From SZUA-186 sp041552135 (lineage in GTDB: Bacteria > Pseudomonadota > Gammaproteobacteria > UBA9214), in contig JBFELL010000097.1 in NCBI GenBank assembly GCA_041552135.1, positions 1-10,887 of the forward strand: DNA of 10,887 bases. Direction: 5' to 3'. Positions within the stretch are counted from its first letter, which is position 1. Each line of letters begins with the position of its first letter. A program made the translations under genes and the position numbers. This document shows, piece by piece, positions 1-6,498 of the stretch. The notes under the pieces are model-generated. The model did no database searches. It was not told where the DNA came from and saw only the letters and a program-made list of their open reading frames with translations.

Positions 1-38
1 GCGATGATCTTGTCTTTTTGATCTGGTGTCTCTGCGGT

Positions 39-788
39 TCACTGTTTATCCGTGGACAGTGTGAAGCTTTCCAGTTCGCTGTAGTACACCGCACCGTTAC
101 TTTCCTCGCGCATGATTTTCACCGGCAGGTAGTCCAGTGCCGGGGCGGCCCACAGGTATGTCCTGTGCCGGGTGTTGTCGGCATCCTGCTCGATGCGCAC
201 GGTGTTAAATTCCCCGGCCGGCACGTTCACGGTTTCCCTGTCGTGAATGAAAATGCGGTAGCGTTTCGGCTTGCCGCCGTCGGCGATGCTGAATGCGAGG
301 TCGGCGGGTCCGGCCTGCAACTGCTGCATGATGGCGATCTGCACGACCAGCTTGTCCAGGGTTCCCGGTCGGATATCCATCTGCCAGGGTACGCCGTCGA
401 CCGTGTTGACGGCCTTGCCGTTCTGCCAGTCGAACCGGACCGTGGCCAGCCTGCTGCCCCTGTCGCCGGTGCGGCGGAAGCGGTACTCCTCGGGGCGAAT
501 GCCGCCTGCATGCATGCTGCCGCGGCTGGATTCCCTGACATGCTCCTTGCGAAACCATGACAGGAAACCGCCGACGCCGGAGGCGGACTCGTAGGTATAG
601 TGGCCACCGGCGCTGACCTGGAAGGACAGCCGGGTCGACCCCAGTGTCAGTCCGGCGCGCTTGATTCTGTAATTCGCCTCGAAATCCGGGATCATGGCTG
701 CCGACAGGGCACCCGTGATGCCGGTGCAAAGCACCGCAACCACCAGTGTGAGCCATGCTGCAGTGCCAGACCTGCCGGGTGGAGTCAT
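39..788 (-). CDS. DUF3108 domain-containing exported protein
   Basis: This 249-residue protein fits the DUF3108 family of exported proteins, whose function is not established. Residues 10-31 form a hydrophobic stretch ending in small residues (ALSAA), which looks like a Sec signal peptide, so the mature protein is probably periplasmic. The mature part starts with FEANYRIKRAGLTLGS and continues with features I associate with the family: a mid-protein YRFRRTGDRGS segment, a VDGVPWQMDIRPGTLDKL segment, and a C-terminal YLPVKIMREE strand. The ATG at 786-788 shares one base with the purN stop (TGATG), and there is no clear Shine-Dalgarno sequence, so translation is probably coupled to purN. It is the last gene of a purM-purN-DUF3108 operon. 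The family assignment comes from recognising the sequence and not from a search; the gene itself is well supported. Confidence 0.85.
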   Translation of the reverse strand: MTPPGRSGTAAWLTLVVAVLCTGITGALSAAMIPDFEANYRIKRAGLTLGSTRLSFQVSAGGHYTYESASGVGGFLSWFRKEHVRESSRGSMHAGGIRPEEYRFRRTGDRGSRLATVRFDWQNGKAVNTVDGVPWQMDIRPGTLDKLVVQIAIMQQLQAGPADLAFSIADGGKPKRYRIFIHDRETVNVPAGEFNTVRIEQDADNTRHRTYLWAAPALDYLPVKIMREESNGAVYYSELESFTLSTDKQ

Positions 789-1462
789 CAGGCGGTCAGG
801 TCTTCCGGCGTGAACCGCTGCGGTGATTGCAGCGGGCTGCCGTCAAACAGCAGCCGGTCGTTTTGCATCGATACCCGGCCTTCGGCAAACCAGCCGATCA
901 CCAGCGGATAGAGGCGGTGCTCGGCTGCCAGCACGCGCCCGGCGAGTGTTGCCGCATCGTCATTCTCGAGTACCGGTACGCAGACCTGCGCCACGACGGG
1001 GCCGCCGTCCGTTTCCTCGGTCACGAAGTGCACGCTTGCGCCATGCTGGTCGCGTCCGGCCTCGAGTGCCCTGGCATGCGTATTGAGGCCGGGGAAGTCG
1101 GGCAGCAGCGAGGGATGGATGTTCAGCAGCCTGCCATGGTAGTGGCGGACAAAACCGGGGGTCAGGATGCGCATGAAGCCGGCCAGTATCACCAGCGACG
1201 GGTCGAAGGTGTCGATGGTCGTCATCAGTGCGTGGTCAAATGCCTCGCGGCTGCCGTAGCAGGCATGATCGATGACCAGTGCCCTGATGCCGGACAGTGC
1301 CGCCCGCCGCAGGCCGCCGGCATCCGGACGGTTGCTGATGACGGCGCGAATCTCGACCGGCAGATCGCCGCGATCCGCCGCGTCCATAATGGCCTGCAGG
1401 TTGCTGCCGCGCCCGGAGATCAGGACCACGACAGGCAGGCGGGGGTTCGCGGCGTCGGCCAT
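788..1462 (-). CDS. purN: Phosphoribosylglycinamide formyltransferase
   Basis: PurN transfers a formyl group from 10-formyltetrahydrofolate to GAR, giving FGAR, the third step of cytosolic de novo purine synthesis. The product has 224 residues, close to the E. coli enzyme (about 212). The N-terminal phosphate-binding segment is ISGRGSNLQ (residues 15-23). The catalytic trio is present: N114 and H116 in NIHPSLLP and D152 in ETDGGPV, each eight residues later than E. coli N106, H108 and D144. The frame stays open upstream to 1660 inside purM, but homology begins just after the ATG at 1460-1462, so I start there. The 28-bp gap after the purM stop is pyrimidine-rich on the coding strand and has no recognisable Shine-Dalgarno sequence. 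The stop overlaps the DUF3108 start by one base. Confidence 0.96.
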   Translation of the reverse strand: MADAANPRLPVVVLISGRGSNLQAIMDAADRGDLPVEIRAVISNRPDAGGLRRAALSGIRALVIDHACYGSREAFDHALMTTIDTFDPSLVILAGFMRILTPGFVRHYHGRLLNIHPSLLPDFPGLNTHARALEAGRDQHGASVHFVTEETDGGPVVAQVCVPVLENDDAATLAGRVLAAEHRLYPLVIGWFAEGRVSMQNDRLLFDGSPLQSPQRFTPEDLTA

Positions 1463-1490
1463 GTGGCAGCGGTTGCGGGGGAAGGAGAGC

Positions 1491-2546
1491 CTAGCCCTGC
1501 AGGGTGACCCCGGGTTCGCCGTCTCCCGCTGTGACTGTGCCGATGATGCAGGCCTGTTCGCCCTGTGACCCGAGATGTTCAATGGCGCGCCCGGCGTCGG
1601 CGCTGTCGACGCACACCACCATGCCGATGCCGCAGTTGAAGGTGCGGTACATTTCGTCATCGGCGACCTTGCCCTGCTGTTGCAGCCAGTCGAAGACCGG
1701 CGGTCGTTCCCAGGCGGTGGTGTCGATCACCGCGCTGCTGCCGGCGGGCATGACCCGCGGCAGGTTCTCGGTCAGGCCGCCACCGGTGATGTGGGCCAGT
1801 GCGTGGACGTCGATCTCGCCGAACAGTGACAGCAGCGACTTCACGTAGATGCGGGTCGGCGCCAGCAGCCACTCCCCCAGCGTCCTGCCTTCGAACGGCA
1901 TGCCGAGCGTGCTGCCGCTGACTTCGATGACCTTGCGAATCAGTGAATAGCCGTTGGAATGCGGGCCGGAGGAGGCCAGGCCGATGAGGGTATCGCCAGC
2001 GGCGACACGGCTGCCGTCGATGATCGCGTCCTTCTCGACGATGCCGACGCTGAAACCGGCCAGGTCGTAATCCCCGGCGCCATACATGCCCGGCATCTCC
2101 GCTGTCTCGCCGCCGACCAGGGCGGCGCCGGCCAGTTCACAGCCCCGTGCAATGCCGCCGATGACATCGCCGGCGACATCAAGATCCAGCTTGCCGGTGG
2201 CGTAGTAGTCAAGAAAGAACAGCGGCTCGGCGCCCTGCACGACGATGTCGTTGACGCACATGGCGACCAGGTCGATGCCGATGGTGTCGTGCAGACCGGT
2301 GTCGATGGCGAGCTTCAGCTTGGTGCCGACACCGTCGGTGCCCGAGACCAGTACCGGTTGCCGGTAGCGGTCCAGCGGCAGTTCAAACAGTGCGCCGAAG
2401 CCGCCCAGCCCTGCCATGACCCCGGGACGCCGGGTTCGTGCGACGAGGGGTTTGATCCGCTCGATCAGGCGGTTGCCGGCATCGATGTCGACCCCGGAAT
2501 CCCTGTAGCTCAATGAGCCGGTCGTGCTGTTGTCCTGCGCACTCAC
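1491..2546 (-). CDS. purM: Phosphoribosylformylglycinamidine cyclo-ligase (AIR synthetase)
   Basis: PurM converts FGAM and ATP to AIR, the fifth step of purine synthesis. The 351-residue length matches the family (about 345). Family motifs appear in order: a glycine-rich VMAGLGGFGALFEL stretch (residues 43-56), the ATP-binding VSGTDGVGTKLKLA (67-80), GIDLVAMCVNDIVVQGAEP (90-108), the GGETAEMPGMY loop (145-155), HITGGGLTENLPR (252-264) and FNCGIGM (303-309). The start is GTG at 2544-2546, preceded by GGAG at 2554-2557 with seven bases between. An ATG overlaps just upstream (2546-2548) but reads straight into TGA and cannot be the start. It is the first gene of a purMN-DUF3108 operon and diverges from the DUF2066 gene at 2708; a candidate promoter lies at 2574-2603. 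Confidence 0.97.
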   Translation of the reverse strand: MSAQDNSTTGSLSYRDSGVDIDAGNRLIERIKPLVARTRRPGVMAGLGGFGALFELPLDRYRQPVLVSGTDGVGTKLKLAIDTGLHDTIGIDLVAMCVNDIVVQGAEPLFFLDYYATGKLDLDVAGDVIGGIARGCELAGAALVGGETAEMPGMYGAGDYDLAGFSVGIVEKDAIIDGSRVAAGDTLIGLASSGPHSNGYSLIRKVIEVSGSTLGMPFEGRTLGEWLLAPTRIYVKSLLSLFGEIDVHALAHITGGGLTENLPRVMPAGSSAVIDTTAWERPPVFDWLQQQGKVADDEMYRTFNCGIGMVVCVDSADAGRAIEHLGSQGEQACIIGTVTAGDGEPGVTLQG

Positions 2547-2553
2547 ATGCTTG

Positions 2554-2557
2554 CTCC
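2554..2557 (-). promoter_or_regulatory. Ribosome binding site of purM (decides the GTG start)
   Basis: GGAG on the minus strand lies seven bases before the GTG at 2546. It supports GTG as the start over the overlapping ATG-TGA, which would end after one codon. Confidence 0.65.
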
Positions 2558-2573
2558 GCTGGAAGATGCGCTA

Positions 2574-2603
2574 ATGGTAGCGGTCGCCTGCAAGCAGTGT
2601 AAA
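2574..2603 (-). promoter_or_regulatory. Candidate sigma-70 promoter of purM-purN
   Basis: On the minus strand, TTTACA (2598-2603, five of six matches to TTGACA) and TACCAT (2574-2579, four of six matches to TATAAT) are separated by 18 bp. The -10 box lies about 27 bp before the purM start. A perfect palindrome (2609-2628) sits five bases upstream of the -35 box. This is a consensus match only; no start site is known. Confidence 0.4.
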
Positions 2604-2608
2604 CCCGA

Positions 2609-2628
2609 AACCGGCATGATTGCCGGTT
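2609..2628. repeat. Perfect 8-bp inverted repeat in the purM/DUF2066 divergent region
   Basis: AACCGGCA (2609-2616) and TGCCGGTT (2621-2628) are exact reverse complements with a TGAT spacer. The repeat lies between the divergent genes, next to the candidate purM -35 box. No T-run follows on either strand, so an operator or small cruciform fits better than a terminator. It does not resemble the E. coli PurR box. Confidence 0.6.
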
Positions 2629-2707
2629 GTGACGGGTGTTATGGCCAAACACGCCGGATACCGATATGCTTGGCGCACACAATATGCTGATAGCCAACAG
2701 TAACGAC

Positions 2708-3766
2708 ATGGATGCACGATCGCGGTTGCCCCGATACCTCGCCGGACTGGCATTTTTCCTCTCCCTGCTGCCTCTACTGGCCCTTGGCGTAACCGGCCAG
2801 GACCTGTTCGAGGCCGAGGTGCAGGTAAACAGTCAGACGCCGGCTGAACGTTCCACGGCCATGCGGCAGGCGCTGGCAGACGTGCTGGTGCGCGTGACCG
2901 GACAGCGGGATCTGTTGCAGCACTCGTCGGGGCGTGCCCTGCTTGGCAGCGCCGGGAACTACGTGCAGCAGTACCGCTATTTCACCGTGCCGGACAGCGC
3001 GCCGCCGCAACTGATGATGCGGGTGCGATTCGACGGCGAGGCCGTGCGCCGGGCGCTGCGCCAGCAGGGCGTTGCCTTCTGGGGGGATGCCGAGCGGCCG
3101 GACACGCTGGTCTGGCTGGCCGTCGAGGATCGTGGCCGGCGCTATATCGTTTCGGCTCGGGACGGCACCCAGGCCGGGCGGCAACTCGAACTGGCATCGC
3201 GTCAGCGGGGCATCCCGCTGCTGTTTCCTCTGATGGACCTGGAAGACCAGGCGAAGGTGCGCTTTTCGGACCTGTGGGGCGGTTTCTTCGAACACGCCCT
3301 GGAGGCATCGCAGCGCTATAACCCGCAGGCCATCCTGATCGGGCGCCTGAACCGCAGTCGCACGGGCAGCTGGGTGGCACGCTGGAACCTGCAGGTGGCC
3401 GGCAGTCCCTCGACCTGGACCAACAGTGACAACCAGCTCGCCGGTGTCCTGAGCAGCGGCATTGACAATGTTGCCGACACGCTGGCCTCGCGGCTGGCGG
3501 TTCGCGATGCCGGCAGTTCGGCCGGCATGGTTTCGGTCAGGGTGCACGACATCCGCACACTGGCGGCGTATGCGCGGGTCAGCGACTACCTTGCCTCGCT
3601 TACGGCCGTCCGCCAGCTGCAGGTCGAGGAAGTCAGTCCGACCACGGTGCATTACGCGCTGCAGCTCGACGGCTCGCTGCAGGGGCTGACGCAGACCATC
3701 GCCATCGGTACGGTGCTGGAGCCGGACCCGGCAGGCGCCCCGGCCACCTACCGCCTGCGCCAGTGA
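2708..3766 (+). CDS. DUF2066 domain-containing exported protein
   Basis: This 352-residue protein fits the DUF2066 family, whose members sit beside purM and hda in many gammaproteobacteria and have no settled function. I chose the ATG at 2708 because it gives a compact signal peptide: MDARSRLPRY supplies arginines, residues 11-28 are hydrophobic, and processing would fall near residue 30. Upstream in-frame starts at 2684, 2666 and 2636 (GTG) would put an unlikely polar tail before it; none has a good Shine-Dalgarno sequence, so the start is uncertain. The mature N-terminus holds the typical AMRQALADVLVRVTGQRDLL segment (residues 51-70). The rest alternates predicted strands and helices and is probably periplasmic. 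Its TGA stop overlaps the GTG start of the next gene, so the two are probably translationally coupled. Confidence 0.88.
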   Translation: MDARSRLPRYLAGLAFFLSLLPLLALGVTGQDLFEAEVQVNSQTPAERSTAMRQALADVLVRVTGQRDLLQHSSGRALLGSAGNYVQQYRYFTVPDSAPPQLMMRVRFDGEAVRRALRQQGVAFWGDAERPDTLVWLAVEDRGRRYIVSARDGTQAGRQLELASRQRGIPLLFPLMDLEDQAKVRFSDLWGGFFEHALEASQRYNPQAILIGRLNRSRTGSWVARWNLQVAGSPSTWTNSDNQLAGVLSSGIDNVADTLASRLAVRDAGSSAGMVSVRVHDIRTLAAYARVSDYLASLTAVRQLQVEEVSPTTVHYALQLDGSLQGLTQTIAIGTVLEPDPAGAPATYRLRQ

Positions 3767-4314
3767 AACTCCACCAGCTGCCCAATATCCTGACGGTCTT
3801 TCGTTTCCTGCTGGTTCCGCCGGTGGTCATGCTGATGCTGAAGGACGAATTCATGCCGGCGCTGGTGTTGTTTGCCGTGGCGGGCTTCTCGGACGCCCTG
3901 GACGGCTTTCTCGCCCGGCGCTACCACTGGACCAGCCGCATCGGCGGCTTGATGGACCCGCTGGCGGACAAGCTGCTGATGGTCTCCAGCTACCTTACGC
4001 TCGGCTGGCTCGGCCTGATTCCGCTCTGGCTGGTGGGCCTGGTGATAGTGCGCGATCTGGTGATTGTGACCGGCGCGATTATCTACAACGCCCGTATCGA
4101 GCATATCGAGGCGGAGCCCAGCATCGTCAGCAAGCTGAACACGCTGGCCCAGATCCTGCTGGTGCTGTCCGTGCTGTTCAACCAGGCCTTCGTGGCGCTG
4201 CCCGCCTGGTGGATTGACCTGCTGGCCTACAGTGTCCTGGTAACCATCGTCTGGAGCGGTGCGGGTTATGTGTGGACCTGGGGCCGCCGGGCCTGGCAAC
4301 GCAGCGAGCACTAG
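3763..4314 (+). CDS. CDP-alcohol phosphatidyltransferase family membrane protein
   Basis: The enzyme moves a phosphatidyl group from CDP-diacylglycerol to an alcohol acceptor, forming phospholipid at the inner membrane. The full family signature D-x2-D-G-x2-A-R-x8-G-x3-D-x3-D is intact: D44, D47, G48, A51, R52, G61, D65 and D69. The aspartates bind the metal and CDP. At 183 residues it matches PgsA-type glycerophosphate transferases, and the opening KLHQLPNILTVFRF also resembles PgsA. About five hydrophobic segments surround the motif. It starts with GTG at 3763 inside the stop of the DUF2066 gene (GTGA overlap), with hda 50 bp downstream. The housekeeping pgsA usually sits by uvrC, so this may be a paralogue; the acceptor alcohol cannot be read from the sequence, and I give no symbol. 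Confidence 0.9.
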   Translation: MKLHQLPNILTVFRFLLVPPVVMLMLKDEFMPALVLFAVAGFSDALDGFLARRYHWTSRIGGLMDPLADKLLMVSSYLTLGWLGLIPLWLVGLVIVRDLVIVTGAIIYNARIEHIEAEPSIVSKLNTLAQILLVLSVLFNQAFVALPAWWIDLLAYSVLVTIVWSGAGYVWTWGRRAWQRSEH

Positions 4315-4364
4315 CCCGGCCGTTGCAATCCCGGGATCCCGCCCAGCCGCTTCGCTCCGTCACG

Positions 4365-5084
4365 ATGAACCATCCCCAGCTGCCACTCGGTCTCGCGCTG
4401 CGCGACAGTGCCCGCTTTGACGGTTTCTTTCCCGGCCCGAACCGGGAAGCCGTTGACAGCCTGCGGCTGGCGGCAGCGGGGCGGGGCGAGTCACTGGTGT
4501 TTGTCGCCGGCCCGGCCGGCATGGGCAAGACGCACCTGCTGCAGGCCGCCTGCCACCATGCTGCCGGCAACCGGCGTACCAGCACCTACCTGCCCATGCG
4601 GCAGCTGCTCGAACTGGCGCCGGCGGTGCTGGAAGGCCTGGAGCAACTGGAGCTGGTCTGTCTCGATGATGTGCAGCTTCTGGCCGGCAACGAGGCCTGG
4701 GAACATGGCCTGTTCGACCTGTTCAACCGCCTGCGCGAGGCCGGCGGCACCCTGGTGGTCGCCGCAGAGCAGCGCCCCGACCTGAGCGGTTTCGGCCTGC
4801 CGGACCTGGTGTCGAGGCTGGGCTGGGGAGTGACTTACGTGCTCAGGCCGCTGGACGATGCCGATATGCTGGCCGCGCTGTCCTGCCGTGCCGCCGCACG
4901 GGGCCTGGAGCTGCCTGAAGATACGGCGAGTTTTCTGCTGAAGCGCATCCCGCGGGACCCGGCGAGCGTTTTCAACCTGCTGGACCGTCTCGACGAGGCC
5001 TCGATGATCGAGCAGCGGCGGCTGACCATCCCGTTTGTGAAATCCGTGCTCGCGAAGCTGCCTGGCGGATCGGCGGCATCCTGA
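4365..5084 (+). CDS. hda: DnaA regulatory inactivator Hda (AAA+ DnaA homologue)
   Basis: Hda binds the DNA-loaded sliding clamp and stimulates ATP hydrolysis by DnaA, preventing re-initiation of replication. The 239-residue length fits (E. coli 233). An N-terminal clamp-binding motif QLPLGL lies at residues 5-10. Then come Walker A GPAGMGKT (49-56), Walker B LVCLDD (97-102), the box VII arginine finger R151 in LVSRLGWG, and sensor II near R197 in RIPRDP. The end, RRLTIPFVKSVL, also fits Hda. There is no DNA-binding domain IV, which separates it from DnaA. The frame is open from 4272, but the conserved N-terminus begins at the ATG at 4365. No Shine-Dalgarno sequence is visible. It follows the phosphatidyltransferase gene by 50 bp and ends 18 bp from a convergent gene. 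Confidence 0.94.
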   Translation: MNHPQLPLGLALRDSARFDGFFPGPNREAVDSLRLAAAGRGESLVFVAGPAGMGKTHLLQAACHHAAGNRRTSTYLPMRQLLELAPAVLEGLEQLELVCLDDVQLLAGNEAWEHGLFDLFNRLREAGGTLVVAAEQRPDLSGFGLPDLVSRLGWGVTYVLRPLDDADMLAALSCRAAARGLELPEDTASFLLKRIPRDPASVFNLLDRLDEASMIEQRRLTIPFVKSVLAKLPGGSAAS

Positions 5085-5102
5085 CCTGTCTTCCTGAAGG
5101 CT

Positions 5103-5336
5103 TCAGTCCGTCGGTCGCGCGACGGCCTCCTGTTGCACCAGGCGGCTGTTGCGCAAGTCCTCCAGCTCTGACTTGAGCGCGGTGTTCTCCTGCCGGAGAC
5201 TGTTGATGTGATCCTGCAACAGGTCGATATCACGGCGTTCGGCAAACAGCAGCGCCAGACATACGACCGAGACGGCCGCCAGTGTGACCAGCGCGAGGCA
5301 TAGTCCGAAGACGGTCTGGTGTCCAAAACCCAGCAT
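5103..5336 (-). CDS. Small membrane-anchored coiled-coil protein, unknown function
   Basis: I do not recognise this 77-residue protein as a named family. Residues 8-32 form one hydrophobic helix, followed by ERRDID and a charged helical stretch (34-70) with leucine or isoleucine at heptad-like spacing (L40, I44, L47, L54, L58, L61), which suggests a short coiled coil. This is the layout of a bitopic inner-membrane protein, broadly like FtsB or FtsL, but I see no specific similarity that would justify a division role. The ATG at 5334-5336 has only a weak GAG upstream. It lies 84 bp after the DUF2069 gene on the same strand and ends 18 bp from the convergent hda. The clear helix/coil composition favours a real gene; the short length lowers certainty. 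Confidence 0.68.
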   Translation of the reverse strand: MLGFGHQTVFGLCLALVTLAAVSVVCLALLFAERRDIDLLQDHINSLRQENTALKSELEDLRNSRLVQQEAVARPTD

Positions 5337-5420
5337 AATGACTCGTTATTGTGATGGCCCCGTGCCGGAGTGTAGCCGATCCGGCCACCGTGCGTGAAGC
5401 CTGTCTGGCGGTGCCGCATG

Positions 5421-5786
5421 CTAGCGGTCCTCCATTTCCTGGCCGACGCGTACGTACATGATGGCGGCAGCGAACCAGGTCGTGCACAGGACCACCTCCA
5501 TCAGGCCCAGGTGGCGGGCGGTATCCATGCTGAAGGCCTCAACGACCCCGTGGATGAAATACAGCAGGGCCAGAAAGGCACTCCAGGCGAAGGTGTAGCT
5601 GCGGCCATGCAGCAGGCCGCGCAACGGAAACAGCAGCGGCGTGACCAGCACCAGCAGCACCAGCGCCACCGGGAAATGCGCCGACGGCGCCAGCACGGTG
5701 TACCAGGCAAGCAGCAGGGCAAACGTGCCGAAGTAACCCAGCAGGGTCAGGGCATACCATCCGCGGCGGCAGCACATTGGGGTCAT
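5421..5786 (-). CDS. DUF2069 family inner-membrane protein
   Basis: The 121-residue protein is very hydrophobic, with four probable transmembrane helices (about residues 12-32, 38-57, 64-84 and 93-112) and a short charged C-terminal tail (RVGQEMEDR). The pattern, including the FFPLRGLLHG-like turn (here LFPLRGLLHGRSYTF) and the YFIHGVVEA segment in helix 3, fits the DUF2069 family, a conserved gammaproteobacterial group of unknown function that I recall near wrbA and hda. The ATG at 5784-5786 starts 69 bp after the wrbA stop on the same strand. The Shine-Dalgarno sequence is weak. A later in-frame ATG at codon 4 is possible. It is probably co-transcribed with wrbA, since the gap holds no clear terminator. 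No catalytic residues are evident. Confidence 0.87.
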   Translation of the reverse strand: MTPMCCRRGWYALTLLGYFGTFALLLAWYTVLAPSAHFPVALVLLVLVTPLLFPLRGLLHGRSYTFAWSAFLALLYFIHGVVEAFSMDTARHLGLMEVVLCTTWFAAAIMYVRVGQEMEDR

Positions 5787-5855
5787 TGCTCGAGTGTCCG
5801 TTGTATCTTGTTTAAATGCCGGGACACGGGTTTTATTCCGATGCCGGTCGGCTGG

Positions 5856-6461
5856 CTATCGGCCCGCGCCGGCCTGCAGTTTTACCACCGTATCCGCCAG
5901 GCGCCTGCCGAGTGCGCGGCACAGGTGCTTCTCCTCCCCGGACAACGGCCGGTTGCTCTCGGGGCCTGCGGTATGGCTTGGCCCGTAGGGCGTACCGCCG
6001 GTCTGCGTGCTGAGCAGCTCGGTCTCGGAGTAGGGCAGCCCCATCACCAGCATGCCATGGTGCAACAGCGGCAGCATCATGGACAGCAGGGTGGTCTCCT
6101 GGCCGCCATGCAGGCTGGAGGTCGAGGTGAACACGGCCGCCGGTTTGCCGATCAGCGCGCCGCCAAGCCACAGGCTGCTGGTGGTATCGAGAAAATATTT
6201 CAGCGGTGCAGCCATGTTGCCGAAGCGGGTCGGGCTGCCGAGGGCAAGTCCGGCGCACTCGCGCAGATCGTCGAGCCCGGCATACAGCGGTCCGTCATCC
6301 GGGATGTCGCTCGCGGTGGCCTCGCAGGTCGCCGACACGGGTGGCACGGTGCGGATGCGTGCCTGGCAGTCCTCGACTTCCTCGATGCCGCGGGCAATCC
6401 GCTGCGCCATCCCGGCGGTGGCGCCGTAGCGGCTGTAGTACAGGACGAGTATTTCATGCAT
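5856..6461 (-). CDS. wrbA: WrbA-type NAD(P)H:quinone oxidoreductase
   Basis: WrbA is an FMN flavodoxin-like enzyme that reduces quinones by two electrons, avoiding semiquinone and superoxide formation. The 201-residue length matches the family (about 198). The FMN-phosphate loop is YYSRYGATAGMA (residues 8-19). The diagnostic GSPTRFGNMAAPLKYFLD lies at 75-92. The second FMN-contact segment is FTSTSSLHGGQETT (111-124), followed by GLPYSE (141-146) and GTPYGPSH (156-163), both typical of WrbA. The start at 6459-6461 gives MHEILVLYYS, which aligns without extension. It reads in the same direction as the ArsC-family gene upstream, but 243 bp of repeat-bearing DNA separates them, so it probably has its own promoter, which I could not place. 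DUF2069 follows. Confidence 0.94.
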   Translation of the reverse strand: MHEILVLYYSRYGATAGMAQRIARGIEEVEDCQARIRTVPPVSATCEATASDIPDDGPLYAGLDDLRECAGLALGSPTRFGNMAAPLKYFLDTTSSLWLGGALIGKPAAVFTSTSSLHGGQETTLLSMMLPLLHHGMLVMGLPYSETELLSTQTGGTPYGPSHTAGPESNRPLSGEEKHLCRALGRRLADTVVKLQAGAGR

Positions 6462-6498
6462 GGCTGTGGTCCGTCGTTGCGTGTTTCAGATGATACTC

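Noticed and set aside
1463..1660. Extended N-terminus of PurN reaching into purM
   Set aside because: The extra 66 residues are the out-of-frame shadow of purM and have no similarity to PurN; homology begins at the ATG at 1462.
5094..5106. CTGAAG-G-CTTCAG inverted repeat between hda and the small membrane gene as a shared terminator
   Set aside because: The loop would be a single base, so a normal RNA hairpin cannot form, and there is no T-tract.
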